The notes: generated by a model from the letters alone, not told the origin. Numbered from the stretch's first letter, positions 27,621 through 37,578 are shown. The stretch: DNA of 64,000 nt from JAWKOK01 sp963765875 (GCA_963765875.1 CAVXYK010000012.1:124001-188000); one strand, 5' to 3'. Numbers and translations: made by a program.

Positions 27621-28415
27621 CTATGCAGGCAATTCGTCGGCAACCGGTGGCGCCGGCAGCCTATCATAGAGACCTTTGCGTCCATTCGTGCGAATGAGTA
27701 ACAGTTCGCGCACCATGTTGATGGTGTCCTGTACGGGACGCACCCGGCTATCGTTGCCGTAGTACCAGTTGACCGGGATTTCCTCGATCGGCAAATTATG
27801 ACACTGCGCAATGTAGAGGATCTCAACATCGAAGCCCCAACCGTCGATTGTCTGCAATGGGAAGACCAGGTGGGCGGCCTCGCGCGAGAACGACTTGAAT
27901 CCGCACTGTGTATCATGGATGCCTGAGACGGCCAACCAGCGAACCAGTTGATTGAAGACGCGCCCCATGATGTGCCGATAGACGGGCTCTTCGTGGCGGA
28001 CGGCTCCCGGCACTTCTCGGCTGGCGATGGCAATCGTATAGTTTTGAGCGGGCAAGGCAGGCGGCAGAAATTTGTCGACCTCTTCGATGGGCACCGCCAA
28101 ATCAGTGTCCGTGATAATTAGATAGTCGCCCTGGGCGGATAACATACCCTTCTTAACAGCTGCACCTTTTCCGGGTCCACTGTGCATCAGCTGAAGGTCA
28201 AACGGGTTATCAGCATCGGTCTCCTGCGCGATGAAATCCTCGACAACCTGACTGGTGTTGTCGGTTGAACCATTTTCCACCACGATCAACTCGCTCAAGA
28301 ATGGTTGGCGGCGAAGATAGGCCGTTATTTGATTCAGAGCCCGAGGCAGGCGCTTTTCCTCATTCCTTGCCGGAACGATGATGCTAAGATATGGCCGCCT
28401 TTGATTTTCACTCAC
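27621..28415 (-). CDS. Family 2 glycosyltransferase (dolichyl-phosphate glucosyltransferase-like)
   Basis: 264 residues, GT-A fold. N-terminal LSIIVPARNEEKRLPRALNQI, VVENGSTDNTSQVVEDF, and the metal-binding DxD as ITDTDLAVP. GPGKGAAVKKGMLSAQGDY and DTQCGFKSFSREAA are typical of DPM1/ALG5-like enzymes that load a sugar onto a polyprenyl phosphate. No membrane helix is present. GTG start with ggagg nine bases before. It could supply a lipid-linked sugar to the GT39-type enzyme elsewhere in the window, which is inference. The PH-domain gene lies 21 bases upstream on the same strand. Confidence 0.88.
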   Translation of the reverse strand: MSENQRRPYLSIIVPARNEEKRLPRALNQITAYLRRQPFLSELIVVENGSTDNTSQVVEDFIAQETDADNPFDLQLMHSGPGKGAAVKKGMLSAQGDYLIITDTDLAVPIEEVDKFLPPALPAQNYTIAIASREVPGAVRHEEPVYRHIMGRVFNQLVRWLAVSGIHDTQCGFKSFSREAAHLVFPLQTIDGWGFDVEILYIAQCHNLPIEEIPVNWYYGNDSRVRPVQDTINMVRELLLIRTNGRKGLYDRLPAPPVADELPA

Positions 28416-28436
28416 CTGTTAACTTCCTCCGAGCGT

Positions 28437-29327
28437 TTAGGGAATGATGCTGATCATTGCCAGGAGCGAGCAAACTTGAACAACAAGCGTTCCGCCCCAC
28501 AACATATAGGCGCCAGTCGATTCCTGACGACTGGACATCCAGACACCGCCAAAACCATTGACTATCCAGGTCAGAAGTCCAATGATAGGCAGCAGGAATA
28601 GGGCTGACTTATCCCGAACGACAACGGGGATTCGCTCGCTGTTGTACTGAAACGCCAATACATCCGGCAGGTCAGGAAAGTTTACCATGAGGACGCCAAC
28701 CAATACCAATACGCCCAGCAGCCCCAGGCCAAGCAGTGCTGGTCCAACAGCGCTTTCGCCAAGAAAGCGTTGTCGATACGCCGTGCGTCGGATTTCAACC
28801 CGCAGATGTTGAGCCGGACCCATCTCGCGCCGGGCCTGGATCGCCTCGACAAAGGCATTCGCATCCATGGGTGACAACACAAAATTGCCCGCCTCCGTTT
28901 CCAGAATCAGGCAGTCCGACAAAGGTTGGGTTGCAGCCATGAAGAGCGCATCGGCATCAACACTGCGGCCCTGTCTCAGGTAAGGCGCAGGCCAATGTTG
29001 CCAACCGGAGCGGCTCGTCTCGGAAACGCCATCTAGTCGTATTTGAGCAATAGCTGTCAGCGGAATGACTTGATGGACATTGGCCCATCGCAATGTAATA
29101 GCATTGCGATCCATCCAATATTCAAGCGTAAATGCCGCCCATGTTCGATAGGCCCAATAGGCCAGTAGTGGGATGCTCAACGCGACGACAAAGACCAATC
29201 CAAACTTAATCCGATCGACCGGTCTGCGTATGGCCCAGATCAGCATCAGCCCATCGATCAGCAGGAGCCAGGCGCAGACTACGAGCCCTTCCCAGCGTGT
29301 CTTGTCGGCTATCGGATGAAAGACCAT
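28437..29327 (-). CDS. Bacterial PH-domain membrane protein
   Basis: 296 residues. Two N-terminal helices (VVCAWLLLIDGLMLIWAI, FGLVFVVALSIPLLAYWAY) precede a soluble domain of about 120 residues (MDRNAITLRWANVHQVIPLT to NFVLSPMDANAFVEAI) with the pattern of bacterial PH domains. Three more helices close the protein, including NGFGGVWMSSR between them. The region FPDLPDVLAFQYN resembles DUF1648-like segments. Function unknown. Probably cotranscribed with the downstream glycosyltransferase. Confidence 0.65.
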   Translation of the reverse strand: MVFHPIADKTRWEGLVVCAWLLLIDGLMLIWAIRRPVDRIKFGLVFVVALSIPLLAYWAYRTWAAFTLEYWMDRNAITLRWANVHQVIPLTAIAQIRLDGVSETSRSGWQHWPAPYLRQGRSVDADALFMAATQPLSDCLILETEAGNFVLSPMDANAFVEAIQARREMGPAQHLRVEIRRTAYRQRFLGESAVGPALLGLGLLGVLVLVGVLMVNFPDLPDVLAFQYNSERIPVVVRDKSALFLLPIIGLLTWIVNGFGGVWMSSRQESTGAYMLWGGTLVVQVCSLLAMISIIP

Positions 29328-29473
29328 CGAGAGATTTCCACTAGTTCGGTTGGGCGTGAATACTACGACAGAAATCCGGCGCCTCTACCACTTGGCAGAG
29401 TCTGTACAGGGATTTCCGCCAGGATTCACCAGTTTGAGCCCGATTGCATAAAGGTCAAGCAGGGTAAAAACCC

Positions 29474-29545
29474 GCTGCTACCAACGAGAAGTCGCCTCAG
29501 CGGCTCAGGTCTCAGCGCCTGAGGGTGTTTTTCGCTGGTAGCAGC
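29474..29545 (-). terminator. Branched hairpin downstream of surE, probable terminator or repeat
   Basis: Outer arms gctgctaccaacga and tcgctggtagcagc pair, and an inner palindrome cctcagcggctcag / ctcagcgcctgagg sits between them. On the minus strand the structure is followed by gggttttt, about 55-125 bases after the surE stop. The elaborate form suggests a repeat that doubles as a terminator. Confidence 0.5.
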
Positions 29546-29598
29546 CGAATTCCATCCGTTGCAAACGGTCTTGACGCTATTACCCTTTATACGCATTG

Positions 29599-30381
29599 TT
29601 AGGCCGAGAGATCCCATTCCTGCAGCGCGTTGATATACGTATAGGCTGTCATATCCAGCGTGATCGGCGTAAGGCTGATATGCCCGTTCAAGATGGCTCC
29701 GACATCGCTGCCGTCGTCGGCTGCATCCACTCGCTTGCCGCCGCCCAGCCAGTAATAGGGGCGATCCCACGGATCGTGGCGGGCGATGAGTTCACTTGAC
29801 TCATAGTGTCGTCCGCCTAGGCGCGTCACATGCATGCCGTTGATCGCTTCAGGATCGATGCCTGGCACATTGATATTGAGCAACGTGTGATAGGGCAACC
29901 CTCTGGCCAAAACCTGTTCCGCCATACGACAAGCAACTCCGGCACTCTTCTCGAGTATTTTGTCGAGATCGACCAGTGCCTCATCGGGCGAGACCGTACT
30001 GACAGCAATCCCCGGAATGCCATGGATCACCGCCTCCATGGCGCATGCGACCGTTCCGCTGTAAGTAACATCAATGCCGAGGTTATGGCCGGCGTTGATG
30101 CCGCTGACGACAAGGTCCGGCAGAACACCCAGGACACCGCCGGCGGCCAGAGCCACACAATCTGTTGGGCTGCCGCTACAGCTCTGAGCAGCACTGCCGT
30201 CGGCAAGCGTCACATCGTGGACACGCAACGGCTTGTGCATGGTGATCATGTGGCTGGTTGCGCTCCAATTGCTGTCGGGCGCCAGCACGACAACATCACC
30301 GATCTCGGCAAGCGCCTGCTTCAACGGCAGCAACCCGCGGGCGTGTACACCGTCGTCGTTAGTGACTAAAATTGTGGGCAT
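29599..30381 (-). CDS. surE: 5'/3'-nucleotidase SurE
   Basis: 260 residues. Metal ligands are seen in LVTNDDGVHARGL (N-D-D), APDSNWSATSHMI and the family block VVSGINAGHNLGIDVTYSGTVACAMEA. SurE dephosphorylates nucleoside monophosphates and short polyphosphates and is linked to stationary-phase survival. GIAVSTVSPDEALVDL and LLNINVPGI are in the expected places. It lies 43 bases downstream of the penicillin-binding protein gene on the same strand, so they may be cotranscribed. Confidence 0.95.
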   Translation of the reverse strand: MPTILVTNDDGVHARGLLPLKQALAEIGDVVVLAPDSNWSATSHMITMHKPLRVHDVTLADGSAAQSCSGSPTDCVALAAGGVLGVLPDLVVSGINAGHNLGIDVTYSGTVACAMEAVIHGIPGIAVSTVSPDEALVDLDKILEKSAGVACRMAEQVLARGLPYHTLLNINVPGIDPEAINGMHVTRLGGRHYESSELIARHDPWDRPYYWLGGGKRVDAADDGSDVGAILNGHISLTPITLDMTAYTYINALQEWDLSA

Positions 30382-30424
30382 GAAAAACCTCGATAATGGT
30401 CAATGGCCAACGTTCAATTGTTCG

Positions 30425-33400
30425 CTATTCTTCTTTCGGTTTTCTACGAACATAGACCACCACCTCATCGCTCTCCACCTCGTTGCCTGCCAGATCATAG
30501 ACAACGGCCTTGATGGTGTGTCCTTCCAGATAGAGGCCGTCGCTGGTGCGAACGGCAGAGAATCCATCTCCGAAAGGCAGCACACGGCCTGGCTTGATCT
30601 CGGGATCATCGCTCTCGAACCCAAGCCAGTTCTGCGTGCCGGCCGTCTCGATCTGGCGAATGTCGCGCATCACAATGGGCCAACGCTCATTGTACGGTGC
30701 AACCGTGCTGGTGATGATCGGTGAGCCGTCAACATAGAAGGCAACCTGCCCAATGCCATAGTCGTCGGAGGGCAGAACGTTGATGTTGATCTGCTCGTCA
30801 TCTTCTTTGACGTATAGCCGGTCCGGTTTGGGCTCGCTGATGACCACTCTCGGCGCGGTGTTATCAATGCTGATGGGTGTCGACCAAATCCGATCACCGT
30901 CGCCACGCTTGACGATCAGACGTAGCGTGTAAGTGCCGTCACCCAGCCCAGTCGTGTCGAAATTCTCCAACACACCGTTGGACACTTCCTCACCATGTTC
31001 AGGACCGATCTGCGTCCATTCCTGCGGATCCTGGCCTTGGCCGATCTCCAACCGGTATGGACCGCCACGTGCATTGCCCTTGATTTCATAGGTTCCGCCG
31101 ATATAGCCGTCACTTAACGGATCGATGATGGCGGCGTCAGAGTCAAAATCCTCGAAGCTGACCGCGCTCGTCTCCGTTGGCGGCTGCGCAATGCCGCTCC
31201 CGGCCACCCAATCCTGGGCTGACTGGGGAAGGATCTGATAGACCCGGGTCTCTCGCTGCTCAGGCGGCGTGGAGGGCGAAGCCAACTGACCGGTCTCCCG
31301 ATCCAACTCAAACGGCTGCCAGATGTTGTCCGAGAGCGTCGGTTCGCTGCCGGCCACAAATATCTCGTTGCGCTGGCTCGAAGGCGGACAAGACTCGGTC
31401 GGCAGCAGACCGCTGGGCAGGCAAACAGTGCGCGAGGTCACACCCAAAGGACGCTCGTACCACTCTGCGGGCAGACCCTCGTGGTATTTGCTCATCACCG
31501 CATTCCAGATGGGCGCCGCTCCGGAAAGACCGGTCACGTTCTGCATCGACTCATTATCTGTATTGCCGACCCAGACGCCAACAGTGAGTTGAGGCGTAAA
31601 GCCCATGGTCCAGTTGTCTTTGAAACCATTGGTGGTGCCGGTCTTGGCTGCTACTTTTCGGTCCGGCAAGGTCAAATCGGTGTTAGAACCGAAGGCCGGG
31701 GCACGTGCAACATCATCGCTCATGATATCGGCCATCACATAGGCCACCTCAGAGCTAAAAATCCGTTCGGCTTCCGGGGCCTCGTACTTCTTGATGATGT
31801 TGTCGTCGCTGTCACGCACTTGGAGCACAGAGACAGGGTTGAGGGAACGAAAGCCGGTGCGCTCTTCTGTGGGCAACACTGGTTCACCTACCAGTGCGCC
31901 CTGATTGGCAAAGACCGAATAGGCAAATGTGTGGTCGAGCAGTGAGACTTCACCACCGCCCAGCACGAGATTGAGGCCGTAGTAGTTGAGGCCGCGATCG
32001 AGACCGTTGATGCCCATACGATGGGCCGTACGCAGTGCGTTGGCAACGCCTACCTGATCCATGACCTTGATGGCCGGAATGTTATAGGAACGTGCCAGCG
32101 CGTTTCGAAACGAGACCGGACCATGGTACTGGCGGTCATAGTTTTCAGGTCGATAATAGGTTCCATCCGACTGGGGAAAGGCCGTGGGCACGTCCAAGAT
32201 CAGGGTCGATGGAGCCAAGCCCTGCTGAATGGCGGTCAAATAGACGTAGGGTTTGAAGCTCGATCCGGGCTGGCGCTGGGATGTGGCCACATTGACCTGG
32301 CCGTCGATCTCCTCACTATTGTAATCAAGAGAACCGACCATCGCCATTATCTCGCCGGTGTCGTTCTTAATGGCGACCACAGCAGCATTGCTTGCGTTCT
32401 TATCCTGCTCGATCAGCGTCGCAACCTGCTCACGGGCAATTTGCTCGGCATACTTCTGCAATTCCACATCGAGCGTTGTGTAGATGGTGAGCCCCTCGCG
32501 CCAGATAAAATAGGGATCCTCGGTCGTATTGAACTCTTTCTTGACCTGGTCGAGCACATACAGGGCGAAGTGGGGGGCCGTCAGGACGTCAAACCGCTCA
32601 GCCACCGACTTGCGCAACGATAGTTCCTGAGCGAAAGCGGCATCCGCCTCCTCCTGGGTGATCTCGCCCGCCTGTACCATCGCCTGCAGCGTAATCCCCT
32701 GGCGTTCTTTGGCAACTTCCGGGTTGTCGATTGGATTGAGCGCAGGAAACTGGGGAATCGCCGCCAGCATTGCCGCTTCAGCCAGACCCAGGTCTGTGCT
32801 GCTCTTTCCGAAGTAGACCTGACTAGCCGCCTCAACGCCGTAGGCAAGGTTGCCGTAGAAGTTATAGTTGAGATACCACTCAAGCACCCTCTCCTTGGGA
32901 TAGCGACGTGTCACTTCAATGGCCAAAACAACTTCTTTGATTTTGCGTGCATAGCTCTGCTGAGCCCGTTCCTCAGCCGGGATTACCACGTTCTTGATCA
33001 ACTGCTGTGTGATCGAAGAGCCACCCTGAACTCCGCCGCCCTGCAGATTGGAGATGAAGGCACGCAACAGGCCGCGCATGTTGATGCCGGGATTCTCCCA
33101 GTAGTCACGATCTTCCAGCGAGACAGCAGTCTTCCAGACCCAAGGCGACATCTCGTCCAACGGTATGTACGTACGATCGCCGCGGAACGGCCGCGGGTCG
33201 ACGCTCTCATACAACAAGTACTCACCGGTGCGATCGTAGATACGCACTGTCTGAAAATCATCCTGCTGCACCTCGATGATGCTTGCATCAGGCAGTTGGT
33301 CAGCGTAGGAATTATACAGTCCGACAGCAAGCGCTGTGCCCGCAGCCACCACGCCCACATTGACCACCAGGCCGACTGCGAACACGACAGCAAGAACCTG

Positions 33401-33496
33401 GAAAAATCGTAGCCACGGACGCGGGCGATTGACCTTTTCCCGGTATCGCCGACGTCGAGTAATTAGTATTTGATCATGTCGATCCAGTCGACCCAT
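30425..33496 (-). CDS. Class A penicillin-binding protein (PBP1a-like) with C-terminal Ig-like region
   Basis: 1023 residues. One N-terminal membrane helix (about 28-52). GT51 transglycosylase: SLEDRDYWENPGINMRG with the catalytic Glu, GGSSITQQLIKN and RRYPKERVLEWYLN. Transpeptidase: QPGSSFKPYVYL (active Ser, SxxK), SYN in LARSYNIPAI, and AAKTGTTNGFKDNWTMG (KTG). From about residue 760 there are beta-rich modules (IDNTAPRVVISEPKPD, VAFYVDGSPI) resembling Ig-like folds, ending in RRKPKEE. It synthesises and cross-links peptidoglycan on the outer face of the membrane. Complete. Confidence 0.95.
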   Translation of the reverse strand: MGRLDRHDQILITRRRRYREKVNRPRPWLRFFQVLAVVFAVGLVVNVGVVAAGTALAVGLYNSYADQLPDASIIEVQQDDFQTVRIYDRTGEYLLYESVDPRPFRGDRTYIPLDEMSPWVWKTAVSLEDRDYWENPGINMRGLLRAFISNLQGGGVQGGSSITQQLIKNVVIPAEERAQQSYARKIKEVVLAIEVTRRYPKERVLEWYLNYNFYGNLAYGVEAASQVYFGKSSTDLGLAEAAMLAAIPQFPALNPIDNPEVAKERQGITLQAMVQAGEITQEEADAAFAQELSLRKSVAERFDVLTAPHFALYVLDQVKKEFNTTEDPYFIWREGLTIYTTLDVELQKYAEQIAREQVATLIEQDKNASNAAVVAIKNDTGEIMAMVGSLDYNSEEIDGQVNVATSQRQPGSSFKPYVYLTAIQQGLAPSTLILDVPTAFPQSDGTYYRPENYDRQYHGPVSFRNALARSYNIPAIKVMDQVGVANALRTAHRMGINGLDRGLNYYGLNLVLGGGEVSLLDHTFAYSVFANQGALVGEPVLPTEERTGFRSLNPVSVLQVRDSDDNIIKKYEAPEAERIFSSEVAYVMADIMSDDVARAPAFGSNTDLTLPDRKVAAKTGTTNGFKDNWTMGFTPQLTVGVWVGNTDNESMQNVTGLSGAAPIWNAVMSKYHEGLPAEWYERPLGVTSRTVCLPSGLLPTESCPPSSQRNEIFVAGSEPTLSDNIWQPFELDRETGQLASPSTPPEQRETRVYQILPQSAQDWVAGSGIAQPPTETSAVSFEDFDSDAAIIDPLSDGYIGGTYEIKGNARGGPYRLEIGQGQDPQEWTQIGPEHGEEVSNGVLENFDTTGLGDGTYTLRLIVKRGDGDRIWSTPISIDNTAPRVVISEPKPDRLYVKEDDEQININVLPSDDYGIGQVAFYVDGSPIITSTVAPYNERWPIVMRDIRQIETAGTQNWLGFESDDPEIKPGRVLPFGDGFSAVRTSDGLYLEGHTIKAVVYDLAGNEVESDEVVVYVRRKPKEE

Positions 33497-33717
33497 AGTT
33501 CAATTTCCAACAACCAATGCTTCTTGAAGAAACCAGAAAATCTTCATCCGTCACAAGCATATCCATCGCTCAAGTGACCCGCTCTCTACCAGAATACAAT
33601 TATTCTGTCGTATTGACGACGAAAAAGACCATCCGTGTATCCTAGCATATGCCAGTGTGAACGCCCAATGAAGCGCTCAAATTAATCCAAGGCAGTGATG
33701 CTATTAGAGACGACTCG

Positions 33718-34515
33718 CTACACAACTTTTTCGACAACCAGAAAATGACTAAGGCCTAAAACGGTAAGCGGCAACTGCTCCATTGCATAGGTAATCTGTC
33801 GAATCATTTTCCCAGCAGTGGGCCAACGGTAGACGATGTTGTCGTAGCCGGGAAAGATCTGAGTCAGATGTACGACACGTACCGGTTCACCGATGAATAG
33901 ACCTAGCAAATCATGAGCACTGTAGGCTCGCACATGTGGCGCAAGTCGATCACGAATCCCATCGGGCAGGTAGTTGATGAGCGGCGTGTTGCCGAAATGA
34001 TATTCACCGCGCCGAATAGTGCCCATGGGTCTCAAAAGGGTACCATCGATTGGGTACGAAGATTGCTGCTCGACCGCCCGGCTTGAGCACACGAACGATC
34101 TCCCTGGCTGCCGCGCGATCATCCTGTACGTGCTCAAGAACCTCGTGACTCAGCACCATATCAAAGTAGTCGGTCGGATAGGGCAGGGCCTCGCAAGCAG
34201 CCAATTGAAAGTGCGCTTCGGGTACATTCTCCGCCGCAATCCCCAAATGCTCGGCTTCGATATCGATGCCACAGACCTCGTCGCTATGCGCTTGCAGCGC
34301 CTTGACATACGTGCCAACGCCGCATCCGTCGACCAGGACACGCTCAAACCTTGAGACCTCCCCCGACGAGGCCTTGTCCAGAATCATGTTCAGCCGCCGA
34401 TCCTGCCCGGCACGCCAGACAAAACTCGGATTGCCGCGCAACGCAGCGCGGTCGCCATGCAGATCCAGTTCACCTGATAGGTGGGTTGTCGCACGTTCTA
34501 ACTCCCGTCCATCAT
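33718..34515 (-). CDS. SAM-dependent methyltransferase (type 11), frameshifted
   Basis: The class I fold is clear: VLVDGCGVGTYVKAL (SAM loop), EVCGIDIEAEHL, LACEALPYPTDYFDMVLSHEVLEHV and VRVLKPGGRAAIFVPNRW. At about 34010-34030 the frame breaks after PFETHGHYS and resumes in another frame with GEYHFGNTPLINYLP, running to the stop at 33718. The N-terminus is unclear: sequence of the same frame extends upstream of the TTG at 34441 to about 34550 without ATG, while an ATG pair near 34515 in another frame reads MMDGS, so a second indel is likely. The substrate is unknown. Confidence 0.7.
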
Positions 34516-34619
34516 CGTTCTTTGGCTGGCGTGCTATGTGCCGTGCGCACCATCATACAATCCGTACTGCCTAACGTGACGTCATTCAGTGCAGTTCCCA
34601 CGCCACCCGTCTGGCAATG

Positions 34620-35345
34620 TCACTTCGTCCCCACATGGATGGCAACAGTGCCCATCATTAGCTCACGAAAGCTGACATGACGCAGGCCGGCACCGTCCCA
34701 TCATCTGCTGAAGCAGAATCGGTTCAGGGAAATCGACAGTACTGTGAGGCAAGTAGGCATACGCATCGGTGTCACCACTAATCAACCCGCCGATCAGCGG
34801 CACGATGCTGAAAAAAGTATAGTTCAAAGAGCGGCCCCAACACCGTGTTTGACGGCGGCGCGGTCTCCAGGCAGACGACACGCCCGCCCGGCTTGGTTAC
34901 ACGGGCCTGCTCTTTGAAAGCGGCAACGCGGTCAACCACATTGCGCATCATGAAGCCGCTGACCACTGCATCAAAGGTGTTGTCAGGAAAGGGCAGCGCA
35001 TAGGTGTCGCCTTGGACAAAGGGCAGGTTCGTCTCCGGGACTTTGCCGACGCCGGCCGCCATCATTTCATAGGTGAAGTCGGAACCGATCACCTCGACGC
35101 CAGGATATCGGCGCTTGGCCTCATAGGCGATGTCCCCCGTGCCGGTGCCAATGTCCAGCAGCCGGCCACGCGGCGGGCAAGTTGCATTGCTCCAGCATCA
35201 GCCGACGCCAGCCCTGATCCTGCCCCATGGCCATCAGCCGGTTCATTCGATCATAGGTCGGCGCAATCCGTGCGAACATGTTGTTGACGAAGACAGGCTT
35301 TTCGTCGGCGGACGGAAGAATAGGATTGGGGTTCTGTTTTGTCAT
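34620..35345 (-). CDS. ubiE: Demethylmenaquinone methyltransferase (UbiE/MenG), three frameshifts
   Basis: Joined length about 241 residues, normal for UbiE. Start MTKQNPNPILPSADEKPVFV at 35345, then FARIAPTYDRMNRLMAMGQD. The frame shifts near 35165-35175 into RLLDIGTGTGDIAYEAKRRY (SAM motif I), then FTYEMMAAG and DAVVSGFMMRNVVD. It shifts in a T-run near 34820 (LYFF to SIVPLIGGLISGD) and near 34690 (LLQQMM to AGLRHVSFRELMMG) to end TVAIHVGTK at 34620. It catalyses the last C-methylation of menaquinone synthesis. Every broken segment is well conserved, so assembly indels are likelier than decay. Confidence 0.86.
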
Positions 35346-35373
35346 ATGGTCTGTTGCCTGCTGCGTGATTGAG

Positions 35374-35500
35374 GTTGCGTGCTGCGTACTGCGTAAGGTC
35401 TTCGGCAAGGAGCCGTTGGCGTTATTGGGGCGTTCTGTGTCCCAAATGGATCCAAATCGCGTCAATTGCTTGTCAACGAAAGCCTTACGCAGTACGCAAC
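35374..35500. repeat. TGCGTACTGCGTAA inverted-repeat element, copy 2
   Basis: The left end gttgcgtgctgcgtactgcg (continuing taagg) and the right end ccttacgcagtacgcaac are complementary, 127 bp apart end to end. The arms match those of the element at 4889-4947; the interiors differ. Occupies the gap upstream of ubiE. Confidence 0.7.
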
Positions 35501-35505
35501 TACTA

Positions 35506-36105
35506 CTATGCCCAATGATCATACTCCATGTGCCGCGCCACCCCTGCGGCATACTCGGCTCCATACAGCCGCCGCAGGACGTGTAGCGCCATATCGATGC
35601 CGGCACTGACCCCGGCGCTGCTAATGACATCGCCTTCGTCTACCCAGCGTACGTTTTCGAGGACATCAAGAGCAGGGAAATCATCGCGCATTCGCTGAAT
35701 GCTGCCCCAGTGGGTTGTCGTCGCCTTGCCGTCAAGCAGACCTGCCTTGGCCAGCAGGAAGCTGCCCGTACAGACGCTGGTCATGAGCTCGGCTGCACCG
35801 GCACGCTCCGCAATCCACCGGATCAACCCAGGGCGGTTGACCGCTGTTCGGGTGCCCTGCCCGCCGGGAATGACCAGAATGTCAGCATGGGGACAATTTT
35901 CCAACGTATATTTGGGCATCACCGTAAGCGGATTGTTGCAAGTAACCGGCTCCATCGACTCGGCCACGGTGAAAACATCAAGCAATCGATCATTCCCATT
36001 GGATGGGACACGCGCAGAACTGAAGACTTCGAACGGGCCGGCGAAATCGAGCAACTCAACGCCGTCAAAGATCAGGACGGCGACACTGCGGGGTTTTCGT
36101 TCCAT
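35506..36105 (-). CDS. DJ-1/PfpI family protein (isocyanide hydratase/AraC-GATase1-like)
   Basis: 199 residues. SVAVLIFDGVELLDFAGPFEVF is the N-terminal signature and MTSVCTGSFLLAKAGLLDG holds the nucleophilic cysteine of the elbow, followed by ATTHWGSIQRM. The fold is that of the GATase1-like group found in isocyanide hydratase and in AraC-type regulators, but there is no DNA-binding domain here. Its ATG follows the GDPD stop with no gap (taa-atg), so it is the third gene of a DUF218-GDPD-DJ-1 operon. Activity unknown. Confidence 0.87.
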   Translation of the reverse strand: MERKPRSVAVLIFDGVELLDFAGPFEVFSSARVPSNGNDRLLDVFTVAESMEPVTCNNPLTVMPKYTLENCPHADILVIPGGQGTRTAVNRPGLIRWIAERAGAAELMTSVCTGSFLLAKAGLLDGKATTTHWGSIQRMRDDFPALDVLENVRWVDEGDVISSAGVSAGIDMALHVLRRLYGAEYAAGVARHMEYDHWA

Positions 36106-36873
36106 TTAGATCATCTCCAGTTTGGCAATCACTTCGGCCGGGTTGTCGGCTAACAGGGCATCAACGCCCAGCCTCAAATAGTAGTCCAGGCGTGGTAGCG
36201 GATTCGGATCGAGCGGGGCCACGATGGCATCCGTTCTATGCGCCCAGGCCACATAGGCCGGGTTCAAATAGAGCAGTGGCCAAAACGGGCCCACAAGACG
36301 CGCTCCGCTGCGCGGCGCCGGGTTCCAAAGCGAAATATCGCCGGTCGGCATTCCGGGATGGATCTGGTCGATGGCCCTGACGAGCTCCGGATTGAAGGAA
36401 ATTATGGCGCATCTATCCATAACATTATAGGCAGCGAGTGTCTCGATTAGTTGCCTGGCGTAGTTTGGTCGGGCGAACCGTTGGTCCTTAAGTTCCAACA
36501 AGAGCGGCCTCCGCCCTTGGGTCATAGCCAGCAGTTCAATCAATGATGGTATACGATTGTCACACAATTGGCCGTCAGGCGTACGCGTACGGAAGCGCTT
36601 CAGCTCCAGTAGCGTGTGATCTCGGACTGCGCCCTGTCCATCGGTTGTACGATCTAGTGTGGCGTCGTGGAAGAGTACAATCTGGTCATCACGCGTGAGC
36701 CGCAGATCAGTCTCCAGGGCATCGGCGCCCTGTTGCAGGGCAAGGGCAAACGAGGATAGGGTATTCTCCGGTTCGTGCACAGGAACGCCCCTATGTGCGA
36801 CCACGAGCGGCACGCCCCGTCTTTTACGTTCGGCTCGGACGGTATCCCATATGAGGATGCTTTCAGCGTTCAT
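36106..36873 (-). CDS. Glycerophosphodiester phosphodiesterase (second copy)
   Basis: 255 residues. VVAHRGVPVHEPENTLSSFA, ALETDLRLTRDDQIVLFHD (metal-binding E-x-D and H-D) and LLLELKDQ are the GDPD signatures, and the C-terminus LRLGVDALLADNPAEVI is typical. It is only moderately similar in wording to the copy at 20.9 kb, so they are not a recent duplication. Overlaps the DUF218 gene by ATGA and abuts the DJ-1 gene. Confidence 0.92.
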   Translation of the reverse strand: MNAESILIWDTVRAERKRRGVPLVVAHRGVPVHEPENTLSSFALALQQGADALETDLRLTRDDQIVLFHDATLDRTTDGQGAVRDHTLLELKRFRTRTPDGQLCDNRIPSLIELLAMTQGRRPLLLELKDQRFARPNYARQLIETLAAYNVMDRCAIISFNPELVRAIDQIHPGMPTGDISLWNPAPRSGARLVGPFWPLLYLNPAYVAWAHRTDAIVAPLDPNPLPRLDYYLRLGVDALLADNPAEVIAKLEMI

Positions 36874-37514
36874 GATGTCAGATGTCCATCATAGCCAAGA
36901 TCGATCAGTTCCTCGTATGCCGTCAAGACTTCATCAGGGATCTCTTGGACGGTCTGGAAGCCAAGCGCCGGATATCGAATAATCCGTTCCAGATCCCCGA
37001 CCATGATCTCAATGACCCTTTCCAGCGGGAATTCCACAGTGGGGTAGTCAAGGAATTCAATTGGGGGAGAGGTAACGACTGCGTTCTTCTCCGGCCAGAT
37101 CTTCTGGAAGGTGGCCAGGGTTCTGCGCTCCATAAAGGGCTTTTGGACCAGGATAAAGCCATCCGGATCTTGGTGGTGTTCTTGAAGAAGCGCTCGCGAG
37201 AAAATGATATTCTCGCCGCTATTGGTTGCGCGGTTTTCGACCAAAATTTTGTCCGCCGGCACGCCGAGTTCAACAGCAACCTCGGCAAAGTAATCTGCCT
37301 CTGGTTTGCCATACATCCCAGCCGTCAACTCGCCCACGTTGCCGCTGAAAACCAACAGAGGGGCCCAACCAGCCAGGAACAACTGGGCACTGTATTCGGC
37401 GACACGCGGATCGTGGCTGCATGGAGTCAGGATACAGTCTGACTTGACCAAAGAATGGCCTAGCCGATGATAGTCCCAAACAATTTGCGCCAGTTCAATA
37501 ACACGATCGGACAT
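36870..37514 (-). CDS. YdcF/SanA-like DUF218 protein
   Basis: 214 residues. Motifs of the DUF218 fold are DCILTPCSHDPRVAEYSAQLF, LVFSGNVGELTAGMYGKPEA, ILVENRATNSGENIIFSRAL and LVQKPFMERRTLATFQKIWP. No membrane helix, so it is closer to the soluble YdcF than to SanA/ElyC. Members bind a nucleotide-like ligand, but a firm activity is not known. First gene of a three-gene operon with GDPD and DJ-1 genes. Confidence 0.85.
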   Translation of the reverse strand: MSDRVIELAQIVWDYHRLGHSLVKSDCILTPCSHDPRVAEYSAQLFLAGWAPLLVFSGNVGELTAGMYGKPEADYFAEVAVELGVPADKILVENRATNSGENIIFSRALLQEHHQDPDGFILVQKPFMERRTLATFQKIWPEKNAVVTSPPIEFLDYPTVEFPLERVIEIMVGDLERIIRYPALGFQTVQEIPDEVLTAYEELIDLGYDGHLTS

Positions 37515-37548
37515 GCTTGATCACCATAGTCAATCGATTCTGAGCGAA

Positions 37549-37578
37549 AAAACCGGCGCCCTATAGGGCGCCGGTTTT
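37549..37578 (-). terminator. Intrinsic terminator of the fasciclin gene
   Basis: A perfect 30-base palindrome aaaaccggcgccc-ta / ta-gggcgccggtttt lies 33 bases beyond the stop; on the minus strand it runs into a T6 tract. It may also serve the opposite strand. Confidence 0.85.
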
